Position numbers and translations under genes: made by a program
The notes under the pieces: model-generated
Seen by the model: only the letters and a program-made list of their open reading frames with translations
Told to the model about the DNA's origin: nothing
Databases searched by the model: none
Assembly (NCBI GenBank): GCA_024516035.1
Contig: CM044958.1
Coordinates: 44,178,303 to 44,242,302, forward strand
DNA length: 64,000 nucleotides
Reading direction: 5' to 3'
Origin: Bactericera cockerelli
Lineage: Eukaryota; Arthropoda; Insecta; Hemiptera; Triozidae
Shown: positions 56,418-64,000 of the stretch, one piece after another
How positions within the stretch are numbered: position 1 is the first letter of the stretch
Layout of the letters: the number at the start of each line of letters is the position of its first letter

Positions 56418-56795
56418 TTTAATAATTGAGTGAATAAATATATAAGTAATTTTTTTTCAAGACAAATAGGGGTTACTTTTAACAGGAGGACGAAATTAAC
56501 AGCTGAAAGATAAGGTTACGAATAAGGTAATCATGTCAATCAAAGATTAGGATATATTAGGTCTACTTATACGATACCCATCACCATCAAGTACTTTATT
56601 GTTCAATATCCACTCTTTTACACAAATAGAAAGGAGTTTAATTGGTTAAAGAGAACATTTTAAACTCAAAAAGAAAACATCACATCAAAAATTAACTTGA
56701 AATTTTTCTATGGAAATCACCAAGTCACAGGAAAATTGAGAAAATAGGAGAGCAACTTTTATGATGTGCACTGGTTGAAATTCGAAAGCGGAATG
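56418..56795 (-). promoter_or_regulatory. LINE 5' UTR, presumed internal promoter
   Basis: 378 nt between the TSD-defined 5' end and the ORF1 ATG. LINEs of this group start transcription at their first base from downstream internal elements (established for I, jockey and F). No specific motif could be assigned beyond the CATTCCG start, so the function is inferred from position. Confidence 0.5.
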
Positions 56796-56807
56796 GCATT
56801 GTTCTTT
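56796..56807. repeat. Target-site duplication at LINE 5' end
   Basis: GCATTGTTCTTT followed by AAAG, marking where the element stops and flanking DNA resumes. Confidence 0.8.
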
Positions 56808-56874
56808 AAAGTTGTCTTTTGTATCATTTAAGTCAAGTTGTTATTTTTTTGCATACAGGGTGGTGTCCAATTAT

Positions 56875-57440
56875 ATCTCTTAGAAAATGTCACAATCAAT
56901 TCAAGGGGGACATTTTAAGAAATTTTAAAGGGTCTGATGACGGTTTTAAAAGAAAATGTCAGAATCAATTCAAGGGGGACATTTTAAAGGTTCTGATGAC
57001 GTTTTTAAAGATCTGTTGTCAGTCTCCTTCGTGTTCCCCTCAACAAATTTGCCGACCACCCAATAGGTCAGTCCGGCCCTGATTTTCAGGGTAGCTTTTA
57101 GTAATTAGCCTAAAGGTAGCTCCCCAAGCGTTTTCTGATCGTCTCAATAGCTCAAAAGTTTTTATCTCTTAGAAAATGTCAGAATCAATTCAAGGGGGAC
57201 ATTTTAAGACATTTTAAAGGTTCTGATGACGGTTTTAAAAGAAAATGTCAGAATCAATTCAAGGGGGACATTTTAAAGGTTCTGATGACGTTTTTAAAGA
57301 TCTGTTGTCAGTCTCCTTCGTGTTCCCCTCAACAAATTTGCCGACCACCCAATAGGTCAATCCGGCCCTGATTTTCAGGGTAGCTTTTAGTAATTAGCCT
57401 AAAGGTAGCTCCCCAAGCGTTTTCTGATCGTCTCAATAGT
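56875..57440 (+). repeat. 289-bp tandem duplication with nested subrepeat
   Basis: 56875-57163 is repeated at 57164-57440. Each unit contains two copies of an AATCAATTCAAGGGGGACAT block, then TTGCCGACCACCCAATAGGT, then TAGCTCCCCAAGCG. The units differ by few bases. A TACAGGGTGGTG motif just upstream (56854) resembles the tip of the 3.2-kb foldback element. Confidence 0.85.
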
Positions 57441-57688
57441 TTTAAAAGGTTGGGGATCCCCCTGGTTGGAGGTGCTATTACCCCGTACGCGTCTCTCGAC
57501 TGTGTCCGAGCCGCTGAAAACTTCATAGATGTACACTTTCGATGGAGTGACTTTCTCTGATGGGAGACGCAAGCCTTGCTTCCTAGGTCCCCAGTCACAG
57601 CGTCAGACGGAGGCACCGGACCGTCGCAAGACGCGTATCAACACCTTTAGGCATCCTCTGACACTTAACCCTGATCAATGGTCCTTAC
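57441..57688. other. GC-richer stretch of unknown nature
   Basis: Balanced composition with frames of 95 (minus) and 94 (plus) codons overlapping. The plus frame runs on into the 5S-SINE, which argues against it being a real gene. Could be a decayed repeat. Confidence 0.35.
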
Positions 57689-57915
57689 GCCAGCGTCGAC
57701 GGCTCGTTGAATACACCAGTTCTCGTTCTGTCACTGAAGCTGAGGAACATCCAGTGAGGTTAGGACGTGTATGGGTGACCATTCGAATGAGATGCTGTCT
57801 ATTCCCGGGTTAGTTTAAGTAGCTGGTTTGTAAGTTTTCAGCGAATGGAGTTTAAAACTCCTGTCATGATATGACCATGCAGTTGATAGCGACGTTAAAT
57901 CCAAATTAAAAATGA
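57689..57915 (+). mobile_element. 5S rRNA-derived SINE, third independent copy
   Basis: GCCAGCGTCGACGGCTCG, GTTGAATACACCAGTTCTCG and GACGTGTATGGGTGACCATT keep the 5S order and box C. The body follows with AGCTGGTTTGTAAGTTTTCA, GCGAATGGAGTTTAAAACTC, GTCATGATATGACCATGCAG and GCGACGTTAAATCC, then a short A-rich end. Box A is altered (GAAGCTGAGG). Confidence 0.85.
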
Positions 57916-58375
57916 GGGTTCAAGGGTTTCAGCACTCAGCAGGTTCTACCCAAGAAAGCAGGAGAATAGAGGCCATCCTATCTACTGAAAGCAGAGGGGT
58001 CCAATCTCATGGAAACGTTACAGTTGGGTGGGCCTTCACTGATGCAGTCATTGCAATCTTGTTAATGAACGCCATAACTACAAGGGGCAGAGCAACACAA
58101 ACGTTCCACCTCAAATTTTATTGCCTAGATAATTTTCAGCGAACGCCCGTGTCCCCTCCTCCATATTTCCCTCCTCCCTGCCTACCCTGCCCCTCCTGAA
58201 TTTCACTTCTATCCATGCCCTGATGTGATTACTGTGAAATTAACCCCCTCCTTTTCCCCCCTCTCTCTTCCCTCATCCAATCCTCCTCCTTCTCCTCCTC
58301 TAGGTCAATTCAAAATAATGGACCGTTCAGTGTGATAATATTTACATGATCACCCCCCCCCCTCGACCACCTCTG
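57916..58375. other. Non-coding stretch, CT/C-rich toward the end
   Basis: Contains CTCCTCC-type tracts and a C run near 58352-58362. A 95-codon frame at 57912 shows no domain. Confidence 0.45.
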
Positions 58376-58620
58376 GCGTTTCCATTGTGTAGTGGTAAAG
58401 TGTTCTCTAATTATCACCATGATTAGTTTCCTTATCTTTGCGAAGCAGGGACAGTGGACCTTAGGTAAGACAAGGCACCTGTGCGCCCTTTCCTCAACTG
58501 AATGAAAAGGCTAAGAGACCATAACACAAATCTTTAGCGCCCTTAACAGGGTTAGCGTTAGGAAGAGCATCCAACCGTAAAATGTGGAGGAGTGCCCAAA
58601 CCAAACAACTTCAACTTCGA
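58376..58620 (+). mobile_element. tRNA-Val-like SINE with RTE-type tail
   Basis: GCGTTTCCATTGTGTAGTGG followed by TAAAGTGTTCTCT resembles the 5' half of tRNA-Val; the B box is not clear. The 3' part reads GGGTTAGCGTTAGGAAGAGC and ATCCAACCGTAAAATGTGG, very like the 'GGAAGGGCATCC..CCGTAAAA' tails of RTE-mobilised SINEs (from memory). Shared tails let a SINE use the matching LINE's reverse transcriptase. Confidence 0.55.
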
Positions 58621-58900
58621 GGAGAAGCAGTTGACCAAAGCCGACTTCAAGCAGATTTGGGAAAAAGCAAAGCGAAAGAAGAAGAGCGAAGGAGGAACCT
58701 CACCATTCGGCCCAAATTAGCTCTTTCCCATCGCCTGACTTGGCCCAAAAATATCTCGTCCCATAATCCTATTGGACTCAAAACCGACTATTAAGATGGG
58801 CCCAAATTGGGAACTTCACCAATCGGCCCAAATTATCTGAGTAAATCTTTTCCAAAACATGACATTTCTTCCCATCCTCTGACTTGATCCAAAGCCGACA
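58621..58900 (+). repeat. Degenerate direct repeats after the RTE-type tail
   Basis: TCGGCCCAAATTA occurs twice (58708 and 58830), and CATC(G/C)(T)CTGACTTG..CC(C)AAA twice (58730 and 58874), about 120-145 bp apart. Possibly a LINE 3' remnant. The AAG-rich part at 58640-58690 gives a lysine-rich frame but no domain. Confidence 0.4.
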
Positions 58901-59199
58901 CTGAAGAGTTGAAGAAAAATTTTACAACTTTGAAATTTTGTTCTCACAGAAAAAGTTCAACATATTTTTCCCCGTTAAAAATATCCTATCAAATCATTTC
59001 ATTGTCTAATTCATGCAATACCTGGGTGTATAGTAGCGTTAATAAAAGTACATAGGTCCATAATTTTAATAACAGAGTGCTCCTCACTCGCTGGCACTTG
59101 CCAATATTAAACATACCAAGACTGGTTCGGGCCGGAAATGGCAACATCACTTGTTCTTTCTTTGAAGGTGACAGAATTTTTTTCTTATATTTTTTTTCC

Positions 59200-59275
59200 C
59201 AACTGGGGGGGATCGAACTCAGAATATATTATGGACCACAACCAGTAGTCACAACCATTACACCACGGGGGTTAT
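59200..59275 (-). mobile_element. tRNA-like SINE head, minus strand
   Basis: The complement reads CCCCGTGGTGTAATGGTTGT (A box), then GAGTTCGATCCCCCCCAG (B box) at tRNA spacing. No matching body was identified downstream on the minus strand beyond an A-rich stretch. Confidence 0.55.
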
Positions 59276-59869
59276 CTTTTCCAACCCTTTCTTCAGGTAA
59301 ACTGACACTCACTGTAAATTATCTTCTTGTACCCAAGGAAAGTTTCACGTAGCTCTAGTTGCACATTGGAGATTTATACAGAAATCCCCGCATTATATTG
59401 TTACGTCTTCTCGTGTCTTAGCGCTCCTTTTTTCTCTCTCCTTCCATCTCTCTCTCCCTCTGAGAAAGAAAGACTTTCTCATTCTCCTGTTTCTTCCTGA
59501 AACTATCACTTGCATCGACCCATATCTTCACAGAAAGGTACACAAGCCAGTGTAATGCAAGGAGACTATTTAGAGACAAGATCCATAAACCCTTTTCCTT
59601 GGGGGATCCAAATCCAAGGAGGGGACATAAAAAACACGCAATTTATAAAGTCACATCACTAATCCAGCACCAGTTAGATACACTAGACCACCTCACCGTG
59701 AGTGCAGGAGCTACGAAAATTTAAGGGAGTAAATTTGACACACTAGTTAAGATCCGCTGAAAAATATGATATTCTTAAAACGCATCATGGGTTTGAAAGA
59801 CATAAATGAAACTTTTCCCAGTCAAGTGTGTTCCGCTACTACGTAATTGCCGAGAAAATTCTCCCGTCA

Positions 59870-60140
59870 CCAGTTGAAGGAGGTTCTACTTGAATGAAAG
59901 ACACTAGTATGCCACTGGTTGAAGACTATACAACTACCTGAAGACCGTTCTCCCTGGTTGAAGACTCTACAACTCTTGAAAGACACGCGTTCTCTCCCCT
60001 GTTGTTGAAAAGACTCACAACTCACTTGGAAGAACGTTCTCTTTAAACCCCTGGCCTGAAGATACAACTTCACCCTGGAAAGACACTGGTCTACCCCTGG
60101 TTGAAAACAACTCACACCACTGGTGAACACAACACCCTGT
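59870..60140 (+). repeat. Degenerate minisatellite, ~50-60-bp unit
   Basis: Variants of CTGGTTGAAGACT, ACAACT..TGAAAGACAC and CGTTCTC.CCCTG recur about five times with many small indels. The irregularity may be real decay or consensus error. Confidence 0.75.
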
Positions 60141-60544
60141 TCATATATTTTACAATGCTAGACACAGGGATAGAACACCCAACATCTATATCTACGAGTA
60201 TAAATAAAGGCAAAAAATGTAGTCTTTTCCTTTGATTCTGGAGCTAAATATGTTCCAGGAAGTGTTTTACATTCTGCTTCATATAAAAGCCTCTTTTGTG
60301 TTGTTTCTTTATTTAAATAATAAAGTGAGACGGAATTTTTCTCCCCACCTTCTTTTTTAAATTAGAAGCTACAGCCTTGTAAATAATGTACCTATGAATT
60401 TTGCTATTGTTAGACACATGCATACATTAAGTGTGTATCTAACTTTATGTTCGACGGTCCAAATTGATAGGTCTACTTATCATTTTACTTTCCTTATCCT
60501 ATAGAGAGGAAAGTAATGGAATCACATTTTTTTTCGATACTCTT
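60141..60544. other. Non-coding stretch, nothing recognised
   Basis: AT-rich; no supported frame. Confidence 0.45.
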
Positions 60545-60727
60545 TTTTTGTGTTGTATTTGGCTCCGAAACCGCTTTCGCATTATTTCAGGGCACTTTAC
60601 CTTTACATTCATGACATTCCAGAAACAAAAAACCGGGTCAGAATTTTCCACTCCGGCTGGGATTCGCACCCGCAATCTCCGGGTCAGAAACCAATTCTCT
60701 TAACCACTGAGCCACGGAGGTCGGCAA
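60545..60727 (-). mobile_element. tRNA-derived SINE (family F), well-preserved minus-strand copy
   Basis: The complement starts GCCGACCTCCGTGGCTCAGT, then GGTTAAGAGAATTGG, and has a B box GGGTGCGAATCCCAGCC. The body has ATTCTGACCCGGTTTTTTG and AAAGGTAAAGTGCCCTGAAA, then A-rich DNA. Head and body match 19190-19343, with a better A box here. Confidence 0.8.
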
Positions 60728-61020
60728 ATGTCTACTTGTCTACTAGCGTTCATAGAATCGAGCATTTACGTGTGAGGTCATTTTTTATTATTTTATTTTT
60801 TATATACAATCTATGTAACAATGTATGATAGAACATAATGTGTAGGTATGAATTGCACATTCACTTCAGCCCCATTGAAAACCACAGATTAAATTGATTG
60901 CCCTTCGTAGAAATAGATTGATGCCCGCCCGCGCCTGGGTGTAATTGATAACGCATTTGTCTCCTCTTGCACCCTGTCTCCTTGCCTCGTCCATTTCGGA
61001 TTTCGACAGCTCCAAATCCT

Positions 61021-61170
61021 TCCATTATTGGTGCATCGGTGGTGAAGCAGGTGCTAGTCTAGTGATCCAGACACCGCCAGCGTCGGTAGTTGGATCGAAT
61101 CCCACCCAATGCATGAATTTTTCATAATTTATTTGAGAATTTGACTGAAAGGTTAAGTTATCATAATTAT
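61021..61170 (+). mobile_element. tRNA-derived SINE (family H)
   Basis: CATCGGTGGTGAAGCAGGTG (A box region), then TAGTTGGATCGAATCCCACC (B box), then TTGAGAATTTGACTGAAAGG and TTAAGTTATCATAAT. Counterpart of 40685-40835. It meets a minus-strand SINE G tail-to-tail at about 61175. Confidence 0.75.
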
Positions 61171-61175
61171 ATCTG

Positions 61176-61312
61176 TGTAATCTGTGTTAATCACTTTCGT
61201 GATGTCACAACTACTCAAACTTGCTTTACTAAATCTACACTGAAACCGGGACTTGAACCACCGACCCCTAGGTTACAAGTCTGCCGCTCTTATCAATCAA
61301 ACTAGTGCGTTC
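61176..61312 (-). mobile_element. tRNA-derived SINE (family G), well-preserved copy
   Basis: The complement has AGTTTGATTGATAAGAGCGG (A-box region), GTAACCTAGGGGTCGGTGGT and TCAAGTCCCGGTTTCAGTG (B box), then ATTTAGTAAAGCAAGTTTGA. This is the cleanest of the five G copies. Confidence 0.8.
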
Positions 61313-61510
61313 GTTTGAGACCACATAATAATGGTGATAAAACAACTGCTGAAAAGACTCCTTAGCCAATCTTGCCGTTTTTAGCTGCTATTTTGCTGTC
61401 GCGAAATAAAGATGGTTGTTTAATCACTCCATCTTGGGTGAAAAAAATGCACACCCATGGCTCATGGTAATACGAGTTGTTGTATTTTTGAAACCAAATG
61501 AAATGTACTC

Positions 61511-61706
61511 TAGGCTTTATATTTACTGTTGGCAAGCCTAACGCCAAATTAAAGGTATCTAGGCTTTATATTTACTGTTGACAAGCCCAAAACCAAATGA
61601 AAAATATCGAGGCTTTATATTTACTGTTGACAAACCTAAAACCAAATGAAAGGTCTCTGCGCTTTATATTTACTGTTGACAAGCCTAGCTAGTGTTGACT
61701 AGCCTA
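61511..61706 (+). repeat. 49-bp tandem repeat, four units
   Basis: Units begin at 61511, 61560, 61609 and 61658 with GGCTTTATATTTACTGTTG, then CAAGCC and ACCAAATGAAA. The exact 49-bp spacing is kept three times; the last unit ends differently. Variation between units is about 10-15% by eye. Confidence 0.9.
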
Positions 61707-61729
61707 CTGCTCGACAACAGCGCCATACA

Positions 61730-61960
61730 CCTCTTATTAAAATTGCTTAATTAATTATTCAGGAATACCTCACTCACTGACGCACTCACACCTCGCCCGT
61801 CAGCACTCATTAAATTCACCCTGCCATAAATTATTTTGCCTTTAATTAATTTCCAGGAAAAAAATCTATTCACGAACTTCATTGGTAGGAACTTCGCACA
61901 GCAGGCATTGAACTTCGCCCTATTGATCATGAGTGAGGGCCCATGATGGTGTTTACCTGA
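61730..61960. other. Candidate regulatory DNA, no gene
   Basis: Contains clustered TTAATTAATTATT, CATTAAATT, ATAAATTATTTTG and TTTAATTAATTTCC strings interspersed with GC-mixed unique sequence. Homeodomain proteins bind ATTA/TAATTA cores (established); the reading as an enhancer is inference. Confidence 0.3.
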
Positions 61961-62074
61961 GGTGTGCTTTTTTTCCCTCTCAAAGTAACGTCTTTGTTAT
62001 TGCATTTCAGGCTTCTTAAGCACCGAAATTCTACACTTTAAAGTAAAATATGAATATTTAAAACAATAATTATT

Positions 62075-62115
62075 TTTTTGGGAAGTGGGAGTAAAACGTC
62101 GCTTTCAACTGCTGG
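62075..62115 (-). repeat. 5S-SINE 3' tail fragment, minus strand
   Basis: The complement reads GCAGTTGAAAGCGACGTT followed by TTACTCCCACTT, matching the last ~30 bp of the complete 5S-SINE (GCAGTTGAAAGCGACGTTAA). Confidence 0.6.
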
Positions 62116-62149
62116 TTATAAATGCCGATAGAATCATAGTCGTTCAAAA

Positions 62150-62600
62150 TAATATTAGTTCGATTTCAAGTTCAAGGTCATTACAGCTGAAGTTCGGCCA
62201 AGGTCATTCAAGGTCAAGTTCGATCTATTTTTCATTTCTAGGTCATTCAAGCTCAAGATCATATTAATTCAAGGTCGTTCCCTTTCAAGGTAATGCAAAG
62301 TCAATGTGGTTCTATTTCAAGGTCATTATAAGCCAAGGTCGTTCAAGTTCAAGCTCATTACAGGTCAAGGCTGTTCTGGTTCAAGGTCAATAACGTTCCA
62401 TTTCATGTCCATTCAAGCTCGAGGTCAAATTAGTTCAATGTCGTTTTTTTAAAGGTCGTTTAAGTTCAAGGTCAAATTAGTTCAAGGTCGTTCCATTTCT
62501 ATGTAATTCCAGGTCAAGGTTTTTCTGGTTCAAGGTCGTTACAATTCAAATAAGTTCAAGGTCGTTCAATTTCAAGGTCATTTTGGGTCGATGTTGAACG
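62150..62600 (+). repeat. Array of TCAAGGTCA/G-type motifs
   Basis: About six exact TCAAGGTCA, four TCAAGGTCG and several close variants (CCAAGGTC, TCGAGGTCA, TCTAGGTCA) occur within 450 bp, usually in a TTCAAGGTC.TT context with 15-40 bp between them. All clear ones are on the plus strand. It looks like a decayed short tandem repeat. The core coincides with the extended nuclear-receptor half-site bound by FTZ-F1 and ERR-type receptors. Confidence 0.8.
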
Positions 62601-62879
62601 GCTTTGAAGTAGAATTTAATAATTAGGCTTTTTACCTATACTTTCGGAGGGTCCAGGTTAACGAAAGTCCGCCTTCTGTCAGTCGGAATGCCGCTGGTGG
62701 CTCCACCAATTCGTTTTTTGACAAAATTCTCTTTGATTTATGTATACTTTAGTTGAGTATGATTTTTCTGTGGTGTTTCTGGGTTCCACAAAATCACTAG
62801 GAGCCTACTTTGTATTCAAGTTTCTAGATAATCGAAATTATTTTATATATATACTCTCGTATATACTTATTTATATACT

Positions 62880-63100
62880 CTCGAAGAATACGGAGATCCA
62901 AAGTACAGAGTACGAAAAAAAATTCTACAATGATGGGAATGCACTACTCTCACCCACGGTGACTTCTCTTAGATTAAATTTAAGTTTTCCCAGATCGGAT
63001 TTCTACCACATAATAATACATCTTGGGCATACTGCTGGAATAATGGGACTCAACAAGTCTTAATCGGGCAGCATAATTGAGACGATATTATTAGGTATTC
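62880..63100. repeat. Interspersed repeat (family J), second copy with SINE D-like segment
   Basis: 62975-63100 matches 731-850 (CATACTGCTGGAATAATGGG; GGCAGCATAATTGAGACG). The preceding part, read on the minus strand, contains GTACTCTGTACTTTGGATCT as in SINE family D and the 25240 element. The two may be one composite element or adjacent insertions. Confidence 0.5.
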
Positions 63101-63109
63101 GGCCTCAAG

Positions 63110-63739
63110 TGACCCCATTGCTTCCCAACCTCCGGCACTATCTAATTTCTAAATCCAACAGAAAAATTAAAACTTCCTCCTCCCCGCCCCCGTCCCTGCG
63201 GAAAGTTTCATTTAAGTTCCCAAGTTGTAGATGTGCATTTTAAAAATCAAAAGTCGCGCAATCACCGGGGCAAAAAACAGCGGGAACTTTTTCGCATATT
63301 CATCAACGAACTTTTCTGCTGGTGCTTGTTTGTCGCTTGCATAAATATTTACATAATAAATGTTCCGTTTGTGCTGACGAGCGAGGGAGAGGGGTCTCCT
63401 CTGCCGCTGTCTAATTCTGGAAAAAGTTCAAACCTCTCGGTCTTCGTTGGAATAACGAGAGGCAGCCACAATACTGTTTGTGCTGTTTACACAGGGATTT
63501 ATTCTTTTCTTTAAATGGCTAGTTAAGACAGTGAAAATATGGAATGCCGTAGGCAGTAGGCATTAGCACCGCACTTGATCAAGTTTTGTTTTATTAATTT
63601 CTTTGTAAATATTAAATGTACTAATAAAACTTCATCGAACATGTTCAATAATAATAAATTGCGTCAATAGCACATTGTATTAACAGGTCTCTTCTGCCAC
63701 TGAATTTGAGGGGACGTCCAATGAGAATTCGCAGCAATC
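63110..63739. other. Non-coding stretch, candidate regulatory DNA at 63140-63430
   Basis: 63140-63430 has mixed composition and no simple repeats. One 93-codon frame (63233-63514) lacks a domain and begins in a Lys/Arg-rich segment. The texture resembles the 23.2-24.5 kb stretch. Nothing more specific can be supported. Confidence 0.3.
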
Positions 63740-63835
63740 AAAATATTTGCTTACTTTGGATTTGAACCATCGACCTCCAGATTACAAGTCCGTTGCCGTC
63801 GGAGTCATTGATCTAGCTATTAAGGTTGACTATCC
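63740..63835 (-). mobile_element. tRNA-derived SINE (family G) head, minus strand
   Basis: The complement has AGCTAGATCAATGACTCCGA, then GGACTTGTAATCTGGAGGTC and GATGGTTCAAATCCAAAGTA, matching the G head order (TGGAGGTCG, GGTTCAAGTCCCG). The body is mostly missing. Confidence 0.6.
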
Positions 63836-64000
63836 CTAACGAGAGGACTATAAACAGAGAACAGTCTAAGTCTAACAAGCCAGACTATCTAGTCGTTTTC
63901 CTAAGGGTTTAATCATTATAAAGAAAAAGCCCAAGTTCTCACGATTGTCGATCCCACATGAGAAATTTGGTTCAAGAGGAGCAGACTAAGGTGGTTGCAG

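Larger units (their letters stand above)
50569..56795 (-). mobile_element. I-clade-like LINE, full-length copy (~6.2 kb) with 12-bp TSD
   Basis: Order on the minus strand: 5' end at 56795 (CATTCCGCTTTCG...), ~378-nt 5' UTR, ORF1 (56417-54942), ~560-nt spacer to the preferred ORF2 start (54379), ORF2, a stop almost touching the poly(A) tail (T run 50566-50585). The target duplication GCATTGTTCTTT flanks it at 50557 and 56796. A long spacer between ORFs recalls the Drosophila I factor (from memory). ORF1 is open; ORF2 is broken in its last third, so this copy as assembled is not autonomous. Confidence 0.85.

Noticed and set aside
57329..57813. Possible exon suggested by balanced base composition
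   Set aside because: Frames on both strands are open; the plus frame continues into a 5S-SINE and the minus frame into a tandem repeat.

Overview
The window looks like non-coding, repeat-dominated nuclear DNA from an animal, most likely an insect or other arthropod. It is AT-rich by eye, has long homopolymers and microsatellites, no dense bacterial-style genes, and carries tRNA- and 5S-derived SINEs, TA-flanked foldback elements, hAT-like remnants and an I-clade-like LINE. I cannot name the species; a hemipteran would fit but is not shown. I found no host protein-coding gene, rRNA gene or functional tRNA gene that I would defend.

Layout: 0-7 kb holds several SINEs and a 3.2-kb element with about 450-bp terminal inverted repeats (3744-6943). 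7-19 kb is mostly unremarkable sequence with a piggyBac-like MITE, an 886-bp foldback element (13202-14087), small MITEs and two copies of one tRNA-SINE family. A near-complete 5S-rRNA-derived SINE lies at 19774-20036. 22-28 kb contains another tRNA-SINE family, a degenerate ~150-bp repeat, a 129-bp MITE with perfect 17-bp ends, hAT debris with a BED zinc-finger remnant, and an apparently perfect inverted repeat with 248-bp arms (27861-28373). 28-40 kb is CT-rich or featureless sequence with scattered SINEs and small tandem arrays. 40603-42240 is a 1.64-kb hAT-type element with a perfect 8-bp target duplication.

The only substantial coding capacity is at 44-57 kb, on the minus strand. It is a two-ORF non-LTR retrotransposon: ORF1 with a CCHC knuckle, ORF2 with apurinic endonuclease, reverse transcriptase, RNase H and a C-terminal zinc finger. 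It appears twice because a ~6.27-kb block (42914-49190) that includes flanking DNA and most of the element is repeated head-to-tail at 49191-55451. Only the right-hand copy has its 5' end. A 12-bp target-site duplication (44288, 50557, 56796) supports one insertion followed by duplication, real or introduced by assembly. Both ORF2 copies are frame-broken; one break is shared, most others are private to the right copy.

57-64 kb returns to SINEs and tandem arrays, including an unusual array of TCAAGGTCA-like motifs (62150-62600) and two stretches that look like candidate regulatory DNA. The SINEs and MITEs encode no proteins and would depend on LINE or transposase enzymes supplied from elsewhere. 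The LINE here could be a source for some of them only if its frame breaks are assembly errors.
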